A stretch of DNA of 6,215 bases from an uncultured Campylobacter sp. (GTDB taxonomy: Bacteria; Campylobacterota; Campylobacteria; Campylobacterales; Campylobacteraceae), in NCBI RefSeq assembly GCF_938017615.1, contig NZ_CALIJA010000032.1, forward strand, positions 1 through 6,215. The letters are read 5' to 3'. Under the pieces are notes generated by a model. That model did no database searches. It was not told the DNA's origin and saw only the letters and a list, made by a program, of their open reading frames with translations. Positions 1 to 6,132 of this stretch are shown piece by piece. The translations under genes were made by a program, and so were the position numbers. Position 1 is the stretch's first letter, and each line of letters begins with the position of its first letter.

Positions 1-341
1 TTAAAGACGCACGAGTGCGGAGCGGTAAAATTTGCCTCGAAATTTTGAGGCTACGGCAAAATTTTACCGCTAAAGTTGTGAGTCATAATAAAACTACACT
101 AAGACTGCGCTGAAATCTCGCGACGTAATAAAATATACGCTCTAACCGCGCACGCCGCGCTATTTGCGCAAATTTTAAAATTCCGCAGCGAATGAAATTT
201 TACGCTGTAAAATTCCGCGAGTTTAAATTTCTTGCCGGAGTGAAATTTGATGCTGCAAATTCTATCGCAAAAATTCTGCGCTTTGAAATTTTAAATCTAC
301 GAATCCCGCTTCCGCGTCGCGTCGAATTCGCTTTATTTCCA
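1..341. other. Intergenic region downstream of mdh, no supported gene
   Basis: All six frames are broken by frequent stops and no reading frame here resembles a protein. The open frame that starts at 192 on the plus strand runs into the antisense of mdh and is low-complexity (KF-rich from AAATTT strings), so I treat it as chance. The left edge (8-19) is a short palindrome, CGCACGAGTGCG, followed on the minus strand by TCTTTAA. A 16-bp imperfect inverted repeat lies at 21-71 and a perfect 12-bp palindrome ATTTGCGCAAAT at 162-173. The 11-mer TAAAATTCCGC occurs twice (176-186 and 208-218), with a related AAAATTCTGCG at 270-280. A 5-bp inverted pair CGAAT/ATTCG (300-304, 326-330) lies just after the mdh stop but has no T-run on the minus strand, so it is at best a poor terminator. 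In C. jejuni, as I recall, mdh is followed by sucC; no sucC start is visible here. Confidence 0.6.
21..71. repeat. Long imperfect inverted repeat with alternative inner hairpin
   Basis: The left arm at 21-36 (AGCGGTAAAATTTGCC) pairs with the right arm at 55-71 over 16 base pairs with a single bulged A at 58. The 18-base interior contains part of a second, competing hairpin: CCTC (35-38) pairs with GAGG (47-50), extended by one G-T and two A-T pairs. It reuses C35 and C36 of the outer stem, so the two structures are partly exclusive. No T-run follows either strand directly, which argues against a simple intrinsic terminator. It could be a transcript 3'-end stabiliser for the leftward mdh message, a bidirectional termination or processing structure, or a dispersed genomic repeat. 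Function is unknown. Confidence 0.6.
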
Positions 342-1223
342 CTAAAACTTCAGCCCCGCTACCCGCTCGCGCATCCGTTCGAGCTGCTCATAAAACTCGC
401 CCGAGTAGGCGAAATTTCTCTCTATCGCGCCCATTTTGCCGACGCTTACGAAGCGCCCCAAAGGCACTCCCGATCTATCCGCGACGCAGCAGGCGAGCGT
501 GCCGCAGGTATCAAAAAGAATGTATTTTATGATCTTTACGATCCCTGCAGCGGGCGCCAAATACGCCGACGTGCCCAGTAGCTCGCCGATCTGCGCGCCG
601 GCGCGTTTGGTATTTTGTACCGCGCGCGCGAAAATTTCATCCGAAATTTCAAATCCCAGCTCGTTTTTAAGCGCGATCATCTCTTCGCTATGCGGGCCCA
701 CGACCGCGCTTCTCATCGATGAAATTTCCTTGCCGCTCGCTCGCGCGAGTTCAAATTTAAGCCGCGCGCCGTCTAGCTCGCCCGCCATGCCGATGACGCG
801 CTCCTTTGCAAACCCGCTGGCCTGCAGCGCCGCATAGACCATCATATCAAGCGGATTGGTAACGACGACGATGATGGAGCCTGGCGCGTATTTTGCGGCA
901 TCTCGCGCACATTGCGCGACGATGGCGGCGTTGCTGCCAAACAGCTCCTCCCTGCTCTGCCCCACCTTTCTTGCATGTCCCGCCGTGATCACGACGATGC
1001 CTGCGTCCGCTATGTCGCCGGGCTCCGTACTGCCGCTTATGCGCAGGTCGCGCTCATAAACCGCCGCCGTATGGGCTAGATCGAGTGCCTTGCCGCGCGC
1101 GATCCGCTCTACCGCATCCACAAGCGCGATGCTATCTATCTTTTGGCTCAAAGAATCGCTTACGATAAGATCGTTCGCTACCGCTGCGCCGATATTTCCG
1201 GCGCCAAATATCGCTATTTTCAT
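342..1223 (-). CDS. mdh: Malate dehydrogenase (NAD-dependent)
   Basis: Cytoplasmic enzyme of the lactate/malate dehydrogenase family that interconverts malate and oxaloacetate with NAD(H) in the TCA cycle. The 293-residue product starts with the Rossmann motif GAGNIG (7-12); Asp36 is placed to bind the NAD ribose. The active-site loop AGHARKVGQSREE (81-93) carries Arg85 and Arg91; arginine at the first position, where lactate dehydrogenases have Gln, favours malate. Asn123 (VTNP), Asp151 and Arg154 (LDGAR) and the proton-acceptor His178 (GPHSEE) complete the catalytic set. The His motif differs from the usual HGD but matches the divergent pattern I recall for Campylobacter Mdh, as does SAYLAPAAG (219-227). 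Length is near the roughly 300 residues of the family. An in-frame ATG at 1248-1250 would add nine residues, but GGGAG at 1230-1234 is spaced correctly for the ATG at 1221-1223, so I use that start. It lies 109 bp downstream of mltG. Confidence 0.93.
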   Translation of the reverse strand: MKIAIFGAGNIGAAVANDLIVSDSLSQKIDSIALVDAVERIARGKALDLAHTAAVYERDLRISGSTEPGDIADAGIVVITAGHARKVGQSREELFGSNAAIVAQCARDAAKYAPGSIIVVVTNPLDMMVYAALQASGFAKERVIGMAGELDGARLKFELARASGKEISSMRSAVVGPHSEEMIALKNELGFEISDEIFARAVQNTKRAGAQIGELLGTSAYLAPAAGIVKIIKYILFDTCGTLACCVADRSGVPLGRFVSVGKMGAIERNFAYSGEFYEQLERMRERVAGLKF

Positions 1224-1227
1224 TGTT

Positions 1228-1234
1228 ATCTCCC
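1228..1234 (-). promoter_or_regulatory. Ribosome binding site of mdh, decides the start
   Basis: On the minus strand GGGAGAT lies a few bases before the ATG at 1223-1221 (GGGAG, six bases, ATG). It sits inside the longer open frame that begins at 1250, for which no comparable Shine-Dalgarno sequence is seen. This supports the shorter product beginning MKIAIFGAG, which also places the Rossmann strand at the very N-terminus as is usual for the family. Confidence 0.75.
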
Positions 1235-1243
1235 AAATATCGG

Positions 1244-1265
1244 CCCGCATTTTTATAACTGCGGG
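1244..1265. promoter_or_regulatory. GC hairpin / possible mdh -10 element in the mltG-mdh gap
   Basis: CCCGCA (1244-1249) pairs with TGCGGG (1260-1265) around a 10-base AT loop. The loop, read on the minus strand, contains TATAAA (1252-1257), a reasonable -10 for a transcript starting near 1245 and giving mdh a leader of about 20 bases. Two readings are possible: a hairpin in an mltG-mdh readthrough transcript, or a promoter whose -10 lies in the loop. If the promoter is used, the hairpin is not in the mdh message. Campylobacter vegetative promoters typically lack a clear -35, so the missing -35 does not decide it. Confidence 0.35.
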
Positions 1266-1266
1266 G

Positions 1267-1286
1267 TTTAAATTTTAAAATTTAAA
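1267..1286. repeat. 20-bp perfect AT palindrome between mltG and mdh
   Basis: TTTAAATTTTAAAATTTAAA is its own reverse complement over 20 bases. Its 14-base core AAATTTTAAAATTT (1270-1283) recurs exactly at 3754-3767, inside the AsmA-like gene, and at 6061-6074, starting on the last base of the xerH stop codon. A 13-base match lies at 170-182. Function is not known; it may be an organism-wide compositional word, a protein-binding site or a weak transcript-end structure. Confidence 0.7.
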
Positions 1287-1332
1287 GACAAAATTTCGTT
1301 TTTTAAATTTAATGCCGAAACGGCTTTAAATT

Positions 1333-2283
1333 TTACCTCTGCGCCTTTACGTTGCGCTCATGCTCGGCTTGCGTGCGCGCAAAATCGTGGAGCCCCGTCT
1401 TTTTATTTCGCATAAAATACAGATACTCGCTCTTTGCGGGCGCGAAAACGGCGCGTATCGCATCGCGAGAGACCACGCACACCGGCTCTTTGGGAAGTCC
1501 GTCGTTGAGGTAGGTGTTGTAGTGGCTGGTATCGGTGCGGATGCGCTGCGGAGTGATCTTGACGTGCGAAAACTCGCCGTAATTCAGCGTGCCGTCCATC
1601 TGAAGGCGCATATTTTTGGCTAAGCGGTTGTCGATGACGGAGGCTACGAGGGGCATTTCATCTGCGTTTGCGGCCTCTTTTTGAATGACCGAGGCCTTGA
1701 TCAGCACCTGCTTCCACGCCGTGGCGTTATAGTCGCCGCTAAGCTCGCGCGACAAGTCTTCGTGGAATTTTTGCGCGCTTGAAACGAGATGATCGATGAT
1801 ATTTTTTTCGCTTTCGTTTTTGCTAATTTTGTAGGTTTCAGGCACCAAAAAGCCCTCGTAAAACGGCGCCGTGGCGTTGTATTCGCGCTCAAGCTCGCTA
1901 AAGCTTAGCCCGCGATCTTTCGCCAGCTGTTTTAAAAACACGATCGTAGTCTCGCCCGGGATCAGCTTGATCTCGTTCATCACGGGTTTTGCGACGCTTA
2001 GCTCATATAAAAATTGATATTTGGGCAAATTTTCGCTGCTAAGCTCCAGCTCGCCGGTTTTTGCGCCGCCGTAAAAAGAAAGCAGCCTCGCATCGAATTT
2101 GCTAAATTTTGGATAGCTCTTTGAGAGTTGCGATAAAATTTTCGTTGAGCTGCCCTGACCTATCTGCACGGTTGTCGCGTTGCCGACGCGCTCGTGTAGA
2201 TCAAAACCCACGGCTAAAAGCACGATAGCCGCAAGTTCGATACAAATGCACGCCGCTTTGATGAGCTTTATAAAGAATTTCAT
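1333..2283 (-). CDS. mltG: Endolytic murein transglycosylase MltG
   Basis: Inner-membrane lytic transglycosylase of the YceG/MltG family, which cleaves nascent peptidoglycan glycan strands and so sets their length or releases them from the membrane. The 316-residue protein has a short basic N-terminus, one membrane segment (about 9-27) and a periplasmic domain. A LysM-like part covers about residues 37-125, followed by EGFLVPETY (143-151), the family's EG-x3-P-[DE]-T signature. The catalytic region ASVIQKEA (197-204) has the conserved glutamate as Glu203; the preceding family Glu is Gln201 here. Downstream signatures are NRL-x4-RLQMDGTLNYG (219-236), SHYNTYLNDGLP (253-264) and SEYLYFMRNKKTGLHDFA (285-302). 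Length is slightly below E. coli MltG (340). The start at 2281-2283 has AAAGGAA on the minus strand just upstream (2287-2293). It is divergent from the AsmA-like gene and upstream of mdh. Confidence 0.95.
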   Translation of the reverse strand: MKFFIKLIKAACICIELAAIVLLAVGFDLHERVGNATTVQIGQGSSTKILSQLSKSYPKFSKFDARLLSFYGGAKTGELELSSENLPKYQFLYELSVAKPVMNEIKLIPGETTIVFLKQLAKDRGLSFSELEREYNATAPFYEGFLVPETYKISKNESEKNIIDHLVSSAQKFHEDLSRELSGDYNATAWKQVLIKASVIQKEAANADEMPLVASVIDNRLAKNMRLQMDGTLNYGEFSHVKITPQRIRTDTSHYNTYLNDGLPKEPVCVVSRDAIRAVFAPAKSEYLYFMRNKKTGLHDFARTQAEHERNVKAQR

Positions 2284-2308
2284 GCGTTCCTTTCAAAATT
2301 TAGCTGAA

Positions 2309-2314
2309 ATTATA
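2309..2314 (-). promoter_or_regulatory. Candidate -10 box for mltG
   Basis: Read on the minus strand this is a perfect TATAAT. Transcription would start near 2302, leaving a leader of roughly 20 bases that contains the AAAGGAA ribosome binding site. No good -35 is seen; the upstream stretch is T-rich, which fits the Campylobacter sigma-70 pattern, where a -35 is usually absent and T-rich periodicity is found instead. Inferred from sequence only. Confidence 0.5.
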
Positions 2315-2346
2315 GGCAAATAAGCCAAAATTTTGAATAAATTTCA

Positions 2347-2355
2347 TATTATAAG
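2347..2355 (+). promoter_or_regulatory. Candidate -10 box for the AsmA-like gene and xerH
   Basis: TATTATAAG contains two overlapping five-of-six matches to TATAAT (2347-2352 and 2350-2355). It is preceded by AT-rich sequence without a clear -35. A start near 2360 would give a leader of about 50 bases carrying the hairpin at 2371-2393. It is back to back with the mltG -10, about 35 bp away, so the two promoters may influence one another. Confidence 0.4.
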
Positions 2356-2370
2356 CGCAGTTTTTCGGCA

Positions 2371-2402
2371 CGCCCACTTTAAATTTTGGGGCGGAGTTTT
2401 TT
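2371..2402 (+). promoter_or_regulatory. Leader hairpin followed by a T-run (attenuator-like)
   Basis: CGCCC (2371-2375) pairs with GGGCG (2389-2393) around a 13-base loop. GAG and then six T residues (2397-2402) follow, only nine bases before the first ATG of the AsmA-like gene. The arrangement resembles a small intrinsic terminator. Since no plus-strand gene lies upstream in the divergent gap, termination here would act on the leader of the downstream gene itself. The stem is only five base pairs, so it may be weak or incidental. Confidence 0.3.
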
Positions 2403-2403
2403 G

Positions 2404-2415
2404 ATGAGGCGATGA
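2404..2415 (+). other. Three-codon mini-ORF overlapping the AsmA-like gene start
   Basis: ATG AGG CGA TGA begins at 2404, seven bases after GGAG (2393-2396), and its stop overlaps the tandem ATGATG at 2412-2417 that starts the large gene. It lies in a different frame from the large gene. It could let ribosomes that terminate at TGA re-start at ATGATG, or it could be chance. The same bases GAGG (2406-2409) serve as the only visible Shine-Dalgarno for the main start. Confidence 0.25.
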
Positions 2416-5003
2416 TGTTTAGAACTTTGGCTAGATTTTTTTTGTGCATAACCATACTTTTTATAATCTGTGCGGTAGGCCTAAAGCACGGTATAACGAT
2501 TTCGCAGCTGGACGTGGGCTTTGCAAAGCTTGAGGGGTTTTATCTCAAGCTAAATAAAGGTCTCGTGCTGCGTATCAAAAATCTTGAAATTACGCAAAAT
2601 AATACACAAAATTTAGAGCAAAATTCCACCGATCTGCGCACGCAAAGCGAGAAAATTTTGGAATTTAGCAAAAAAATATCGCTCATCAACTCCTTTTTTG
2701 AAGAGATCGACGTGCAAAATTTGAAAATCAAGGGTGAAAGTCTAAAGCTAAAATACAAAAGCGACGTTTTTTACGCCGACACGCGGTTTTTTAGGCTAAA
2801 CTCGAAGATCGCGCCGAGCGCAAACGGGCTAAACTTCGATCCGATCGAGCTTAAACTAAATGATTTTAATCTCACTCTGCACGGCACGGCGCGAGCAAAT
2901 TTCAGAGCCGATACGTATGATTTTAACGGCGCCTTCGCTTCGCACGAGATCGCGGGCGAGCTTGACGTGCACAATATCGGCTCGGAGCTAAATATCGAGA
3001 TAAATCGCGCCTCGGCCTTGAGTCTGAAAAATTTTATGAATGAGCTGGGCGCACTTACGGGGCTAAATCCTCTTGCGAACGAGTGGATCTACGGCAAGGC
3101 AGTCGCGCAAAACTACTACATCGAAAATCTGCACGCCAAAGTCGATCTAAAAGATCCGCGACCGATCGCCGAAAACGTTAGCGCCACGGCCTACGCGCAG
3201 GATCTTACGATAAAATTTCAGCCGCAAATCGAAGCCGTAACGGTGAAAGACGCAAACATCACGCTCAAAAACGATTTTCTAAGCTTCACGCTAAATGAGC
3301 CTAAATTTAAAGGCAAAAGCCTGGAGGGAAGCGGCGTGCGTATCGGCGGGCTTTTTGAAGAGAGGCCGATCGTATATCTGGATCTGCGAACCAAGGAGAG
3401 CTTGGGCAAGGACCTTATAGCGATCCTGCAAAGCTACGGCATAGACGAGCCCGTATATCCGCTAGGCGGCGGGATCGATGCGCGCGTGCTGATAGACGTG
3501 GATGTCGAAAAGGAAAGCGCCAAGGTCGATGCGAACGTGACGCTAAAAGACGCCGATCTGATGATCTCTAAAGCAAAATTTCACTCCAAAGCCGCGCGGG
3601 TGCACATCACAGAAAAAAAGATCGACATCAAAGACGCAAATCTGCAAAATGAAATTTTTAACGCCACGGCAAGCGGCAGTATCGATATCGCCACGCGCAA
3701 GGCTAAATTTAACGGCACAATCCATAGCTTCAATCTCTCCCCGAACGGCAAAGAAATTTTAAAATTTGGCGACGCGCGAGATAATATGAGCCTTGATTTT
3801 AGCGGCAAAGCGCCGGTGCTGAGCTCGCAATTTTTAGGCGCGAAGATGAGCTTTGGCGAGCGGATCGAGATCAGCTCGCCCGATATTAGCGGAATTTTGC
3901 CCTTTTCCAAGACGCTTAAAAACGCGGGCATTAGCGGCGGAGATCTTAAAATTTTAACCAGCGATTTTACAAACTTAGATATCAGCAGCAACAATCTAAT
4001 CTTTGATTTCGGCCTGCTTAACAAGGACGGAAGCCATTATAAAAACGACTCTTTCGCGCTTAGAGTGCGCGGCGGCGATCTGGACGGCTCTAGCGGAAGC
4101 GGTAAAATTTCTCTCAAAATCAACAAAGGCGGCAACTTCGTCTCTTTAAAAGACGTGGACGTCGCGATCAATACTAGCGTGCAAACCAGCGAGTTTAATA
4201 GCGGCACGAAGGAGCGCTCGCCGATAAATTTCAGCGGACAAAATTCTGCGATCGTGCTATCGGATCTTAATAAGACGCTGAAATTTACGCACTTTAACGG
4301 CATGCTGGACGGCAAAAATATGAATTTAAACGCAAGCTTTAAACGCGGCGACGTGAAGTTGATCTTTAAAAAGAGCTTGCTTCAAATTTTTGCGCAAAAC
4401 ATCAGCGGTGAGGCGCTTAATCAATTCCTGGGCTCGCAGAGCTTCGACGGAGGGGTCTTTACGCTGAAAGCAAGCGGCATCGATCCGCGCAACTACCGCG
4501 GCGAGATCAACGTGCAAAACACCTATCTGAAGGACTACATCATCTATCAAAGGCTGCTTAGCTTTATAAACTCGGTACCGTCGCTGCTTACGTTTAAGAC
4601 GCCCGATTTCAACGATCGCGGCTTTAGCGTGCAGAAGGGCAAAATTTACTTTCGCCGTAGCGGCGATAAAATTTATATAAACGCGATGAACTTTACCGGC
4701 AGTAGCGCCGACATCGCGGGCAACGGCGAAGTGGATATGAAAAGCGGCGCGCTGAATATAGATCTGGAGCTTAAATACCTCAAAGACGCAAGCTCGATAA
4801 TCTCAAAAATCCCGCTACTAAATCATATCATCTTGGGCGAAAACAATACGATCTCCACGATCATCGAGATTCGCGGCACGATGAAAAAGCCTACCTACTC
4901 GACTGGCGTTGCGACCGACGTGCTAAAAACGCCTTATAATCTCATCAAAAACACGCTGATGCTGCCTTTTGTGATCTTCGGCGACAGCGAGGAGAGCAAA
5001 TGA
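2412..5003 (+). CDS. AsmA/YhdP-like (DUF3971-type) membrane-anchored envelope protein
   Basis: An 863-residue protein with an N-terminal membrane anchor (about 7-24) and a very long periplasmic part of repeating short beta strands with alternating hydrophobic and polar residues, as in AsmA-like proteins (AsmA, YhdP, TamB, YdbH). The segment after the anchor, ending LNKGLVLRIKNLEI (47-60), resembles the N-terminal module of YhdP-type proteins. The C-terminal part (about 660-855) resembles the AsmA-like C-terminal domain: a GGVFTLKASG strand (680-689), LKDYIIYQRLLSFINSVPSL (706-725), KGKIYFRRSGDKIYI (742-756) and IIEIRGTMKKPTY (817-829). By analogy it may form a hydrophobic groove that carries phospholipids between the membranes; that role is inferred. 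It is about two-thirds the size of E. coli YhdP and close to YdbH. Its stop overlaps the xerH start. The second ATG at 2415 has better spacing from GAGG (2406-2409) than the first, so the product may be one residue shorter. Confidence 0.8.
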   Translation: MMFRTLARFFLCITILFIICAVGLKHGITISQLDVGFAKLEGFYLKLNKGLVLRIKNLEITQNNTQNLEQNSTDLRTQSEKILEFSKKISLINSFFEEIDVQNLKIKGESLKLKYKSDVFYADTRFFRLNSKIAPSANGLNFDPIELKLNDFNLTLHGTARANFRADTYDFNGAFASHEIAGELDVHNIGSELNIEINRASALSLKNFMNELGALTGLNPLANEWIYGKAVAQNYYIENLHAKVDLKDPRPIAENVSATAYAQDLTIKFQPQIEAVTVKDANITLKNDFLSFTLNEPKFKGKSLEGSGVRIGGLFEERPIVYLDLRTKESLGKDLIAILQSYGIDEPVYPLGGGIDARVLIDVDVEKESAKVDANVTLKDADLMISKAKFHSKAARVHITEKKIDIKDANLQNEIFNATASGSIDIATRKAKFNGTIHSFNLSPNGKEILKFGDARDNMSLDFSGKAPVLSSQFLGAKMSFGERIEISSPDISGILPFSKTLKNAGISGGDLKILTSDFTNLDISSNNLIFDFGLLNKDGSHYKNDSFALRVRGGDLDGSSGSGKISLKINKGGNFVSLKDVDVAINTSVQTSEFNSGTKERSPINFSGQNSAIVLSDLNKTLKFTHFNGMLDGKNMNLNASFKRGDVKLIFKKSLLQIFAQNISGEALNQFLGSQSFDGGVFTLKASGIDPRNYRGEINVQNTYLKDYIIYQRLLSFINSVPSLLTFKTPDFNDRGFSVQKGKIYFRRSGDKIYINAMNFTGSSADIAGNGEVDMKSGALNIDLELKYLKDASSIISKIPLLNHIILGENNTISTIIEIRGTMKKPTYSTGVATDVLKTPYNLIKNTLMLPFVIFGDSEESK
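3754..3767. repeat. Exact copy of the 14-bp palindrome inside the AsmA-like gene
   Basis: AAATTTTAAAATTT here encodes part of EILKFG (448-453 of the protein). It is identical to the core at 1270-1283 and to 6061-6074. Its presence in coding sequence suggests either that the word is simply frequent in this genome or that it is tolerated in genes as well as between them. Confidence 0.6.
4989..4994 (+). promoter_or_regulatory. Ribosome binding site of xerH within the preceding gene
   Basis: GAGGAG lies five bases before the xerH ATG (5000-5002), inside the last codons of the AsmA-like gene. With the ATGA overlap this points to translational coupling and fixes the xerH start. Confidence 0.8.
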
Positions 5004-6061
5004 AATTCCCGCTCGATTACAAGGATAGCTTTGAAAAATCGCTGCTGTTTTGGCTCGTAAAATTCGTGCGCTACAAGCTAAGCGCGCTATCGAATAAGGA
5101 GCTGAAAAACGACGCGCTGTTTCGTCGCGCGAGCCTGGCGCTAAATCACGAGGTAGCAAGTATCGGCGAACTCGAGCGGCTCGCAAAAGATGCGCGAAAC
5201 GCAGGCCTTACCGGCATCAACACCTACTTCAATCCGCTTAAAAAATTTTACGAAGCGATCATGCAGTACGGTCTTGAGAGTATGAAAAATATCGACGAGG
5301 AGCTTTTGAGCGAAATTTTAGCCTCGATTACGGGCGGGCTAAGCGATGCGAGCAAAAAAAACTACCGTATCGCCGTGATAAATTTTTTCGGCTTCATCGA
5401 CCGCCAAAACGAGCAGGACGGCACCTCACATAACTTCGGTATCGAGCTTAAGCACTGGGGCGGCATTAGCGGCAGCCGCGGCACGAAGCTTCCGGAGTTT
5501 ATGAGCGAGGAGGAGCTGAAGCGGTTTTTGGACGCGATAAATCTAAGCGAGTTTCCCTCCTTTGCCCACCGCAACCGCCTGATCGTAAAAATCATCGTCT
5601 ACACCGGCATCCGCGTGGGCGAGGCGATAAATTTAAAGCGCAAAGATATCGCGCCCGAGGGCGATCTTTTCGTCATCCGAATCCGCGGCAAGGGCAACAA
5701 ATACCGCATCGTAATGATCAAGCGCCACCTGATCGAGGAGCATCTAAACGCGCTGGAGACGAACTTTGCAAACAAAGAGGGCTATCTTTTCGTCACCAAA
5801 AACGGCGCGCCGCTTACTCAGGCCTACGTCAGCGGCATCGTGGAGAAAATTTTAATGAGCGCGGGCATCCGCAAGGAAAAAAATGGTGCCCACATGCTGC
5901 GCCACACCTTCGCGACGATGCTTTACAAAAAACAAAAGGACCTCGTGCTCGTCCAGGAAGCCCTCGGCCACGCGAGCCTAAATACTTCGCGCATCTACAC
6001 CCACTTCGACAGCGACAAACTGCGCCTTGCGGCGAAGGTCGCGGAGGAATTCGAGGAGTGA
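5000..6061 (+). CDS. xerH: XerH tyrosine recombinase (chromosome dimer resolution)
   Basis: Site-specific tyrosine recombinase of 353 residues, matching the epsilonproteobacterial XerH group, which works alone at a difH site near the terminus, with FtsK, to resolve chromosome dimers. The N-terminal core-binding domain spans about 20-155 and the catalytic domain about 165-345. All active-site residues are present: Arg205 (YTGIRVGEA), Lys231 in the beta hairpin (RGKGNKYR), His298 and Arg301 (HMLRHTFA), His324 (LGHASL) and the nucleophile Tyr333 (RIYTHF). The extended N-terminus is longer than in XerC/XerD (about 300 residues) and typical of XerH. It starts in the ATGA overlap with the AsmA-like gene and has a good GAGGAG binding site. 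A phage or island integrase is less likely: the gene sits in a housekeeping context with uniform composition, with no att-like repeats or tRNA nearby. Confidence 0.92.
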   Translation: MKFPLDYKDSFEKSLLFWLVKFVRYKLSALSNKELKNDALFRRASLALNHEVASIGELERLAKDARNAGLTGINTYFNPLKKFYEAIMQYGLESMKNIDEELLSEILASITGGLSDASKKNYRIAVINFFGFIDRQNEQDGTSHNFGIELKHWGGISGSRGTKLPEFMSEEELKRFLDAINLSEFPSFAHRNRLIVKIIVYTGIRVGEAINLKRKDIAPEGDLFVIRIRGKGNKYRIVMIKRHLIEEHLNALETNFANKEGYLFVTKNGAPLTQAYVSGIVEKILMSAGIRKEKNGAHMLRHTFATMLYKKQKDLVLVQEALGHASLNTSRIYTHFDSDKLRLAAKVAEEFEE

Positions 6062-6074
6062 AATTTTAAAATTT
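6061..6074. repeat. 14-bp AT palindrome abutting the xerH stop codon
   Basis: AAATTTTAAAATTT begins with the final A of the xerH TGA. It is identical to the palindromes at 1270-1283 and 3754-3767. It precedes the terminator by about 20 bases. Confidence 0.65.
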
Positions 6075-6096
6075 GAGGTAGCGAGAGGCTTGCTTG

Positions 6097-6121
6097 AGCG
6101 AGATTTTTTAAATCTCGTTTT
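6097..6121 (+). terminator. Intrinsic terminator after xerH
   Basis: CGAGATTT (6099-6106) pairs perfectly with AAATCTCG (6110-6117) around a TTT loop and is followed by TTTT (6118-6121). An A-T and a G-T pair (6097-6098 with 6118-6119) can extend the stem into the T-run. It lies 35 bases after the xerH stop and closes the rightward transcription unit. Confidence 0.8.
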
Positions 6122-6132
6122 GATGCGGCTTT

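Noticed and set aside
1..48. C-terminal end of a plus-strand gene entering from the left edge
   Set aside because: One frame is open from the edge to a TGA at 46-48, but the 15 residues overlap the inverted repeat and are too few to support a gene.
192..581. Plus-strand open frame of 129 codons
   Set aside because: Its first part is low-complexity KF-rich translation of AAATTT strings and the rest is antisense to mdh; no family resemblance and no convincing ribosome binding site.
1224..1250. Nine-residue N-terminal extension of mdh from the ATG at 1250
   Set aside because: The Shine-Dalgarno GGGAG lies inside it and fits the inner ATG; the family begins directly with the Rossmann strand.
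1313..1323. GCCG-AAA-CGGC as a terminator for mltG
   Set aside because: The stem has only four pairs and the minus-strand sequence that follows is ATTAAATTTAAAAAA rather than a T-run.
3581..4024. Minus-strand open frame of 147 codons within the AsmA-like gene
   Set aside because: It lies opposite a gene with clear domain features; the translation is Leu/Ser/Pro-rich antisense noise without recognisable motifs.
5000..6061. xerH as the integrase of a genomic island or phage
   Set aside because: It is translationally coupled to a housekeeping-type gene, has typical XerH length and motifs, matches its neighbours in composition, and has no tRNA or flanking direct repeats in the window.
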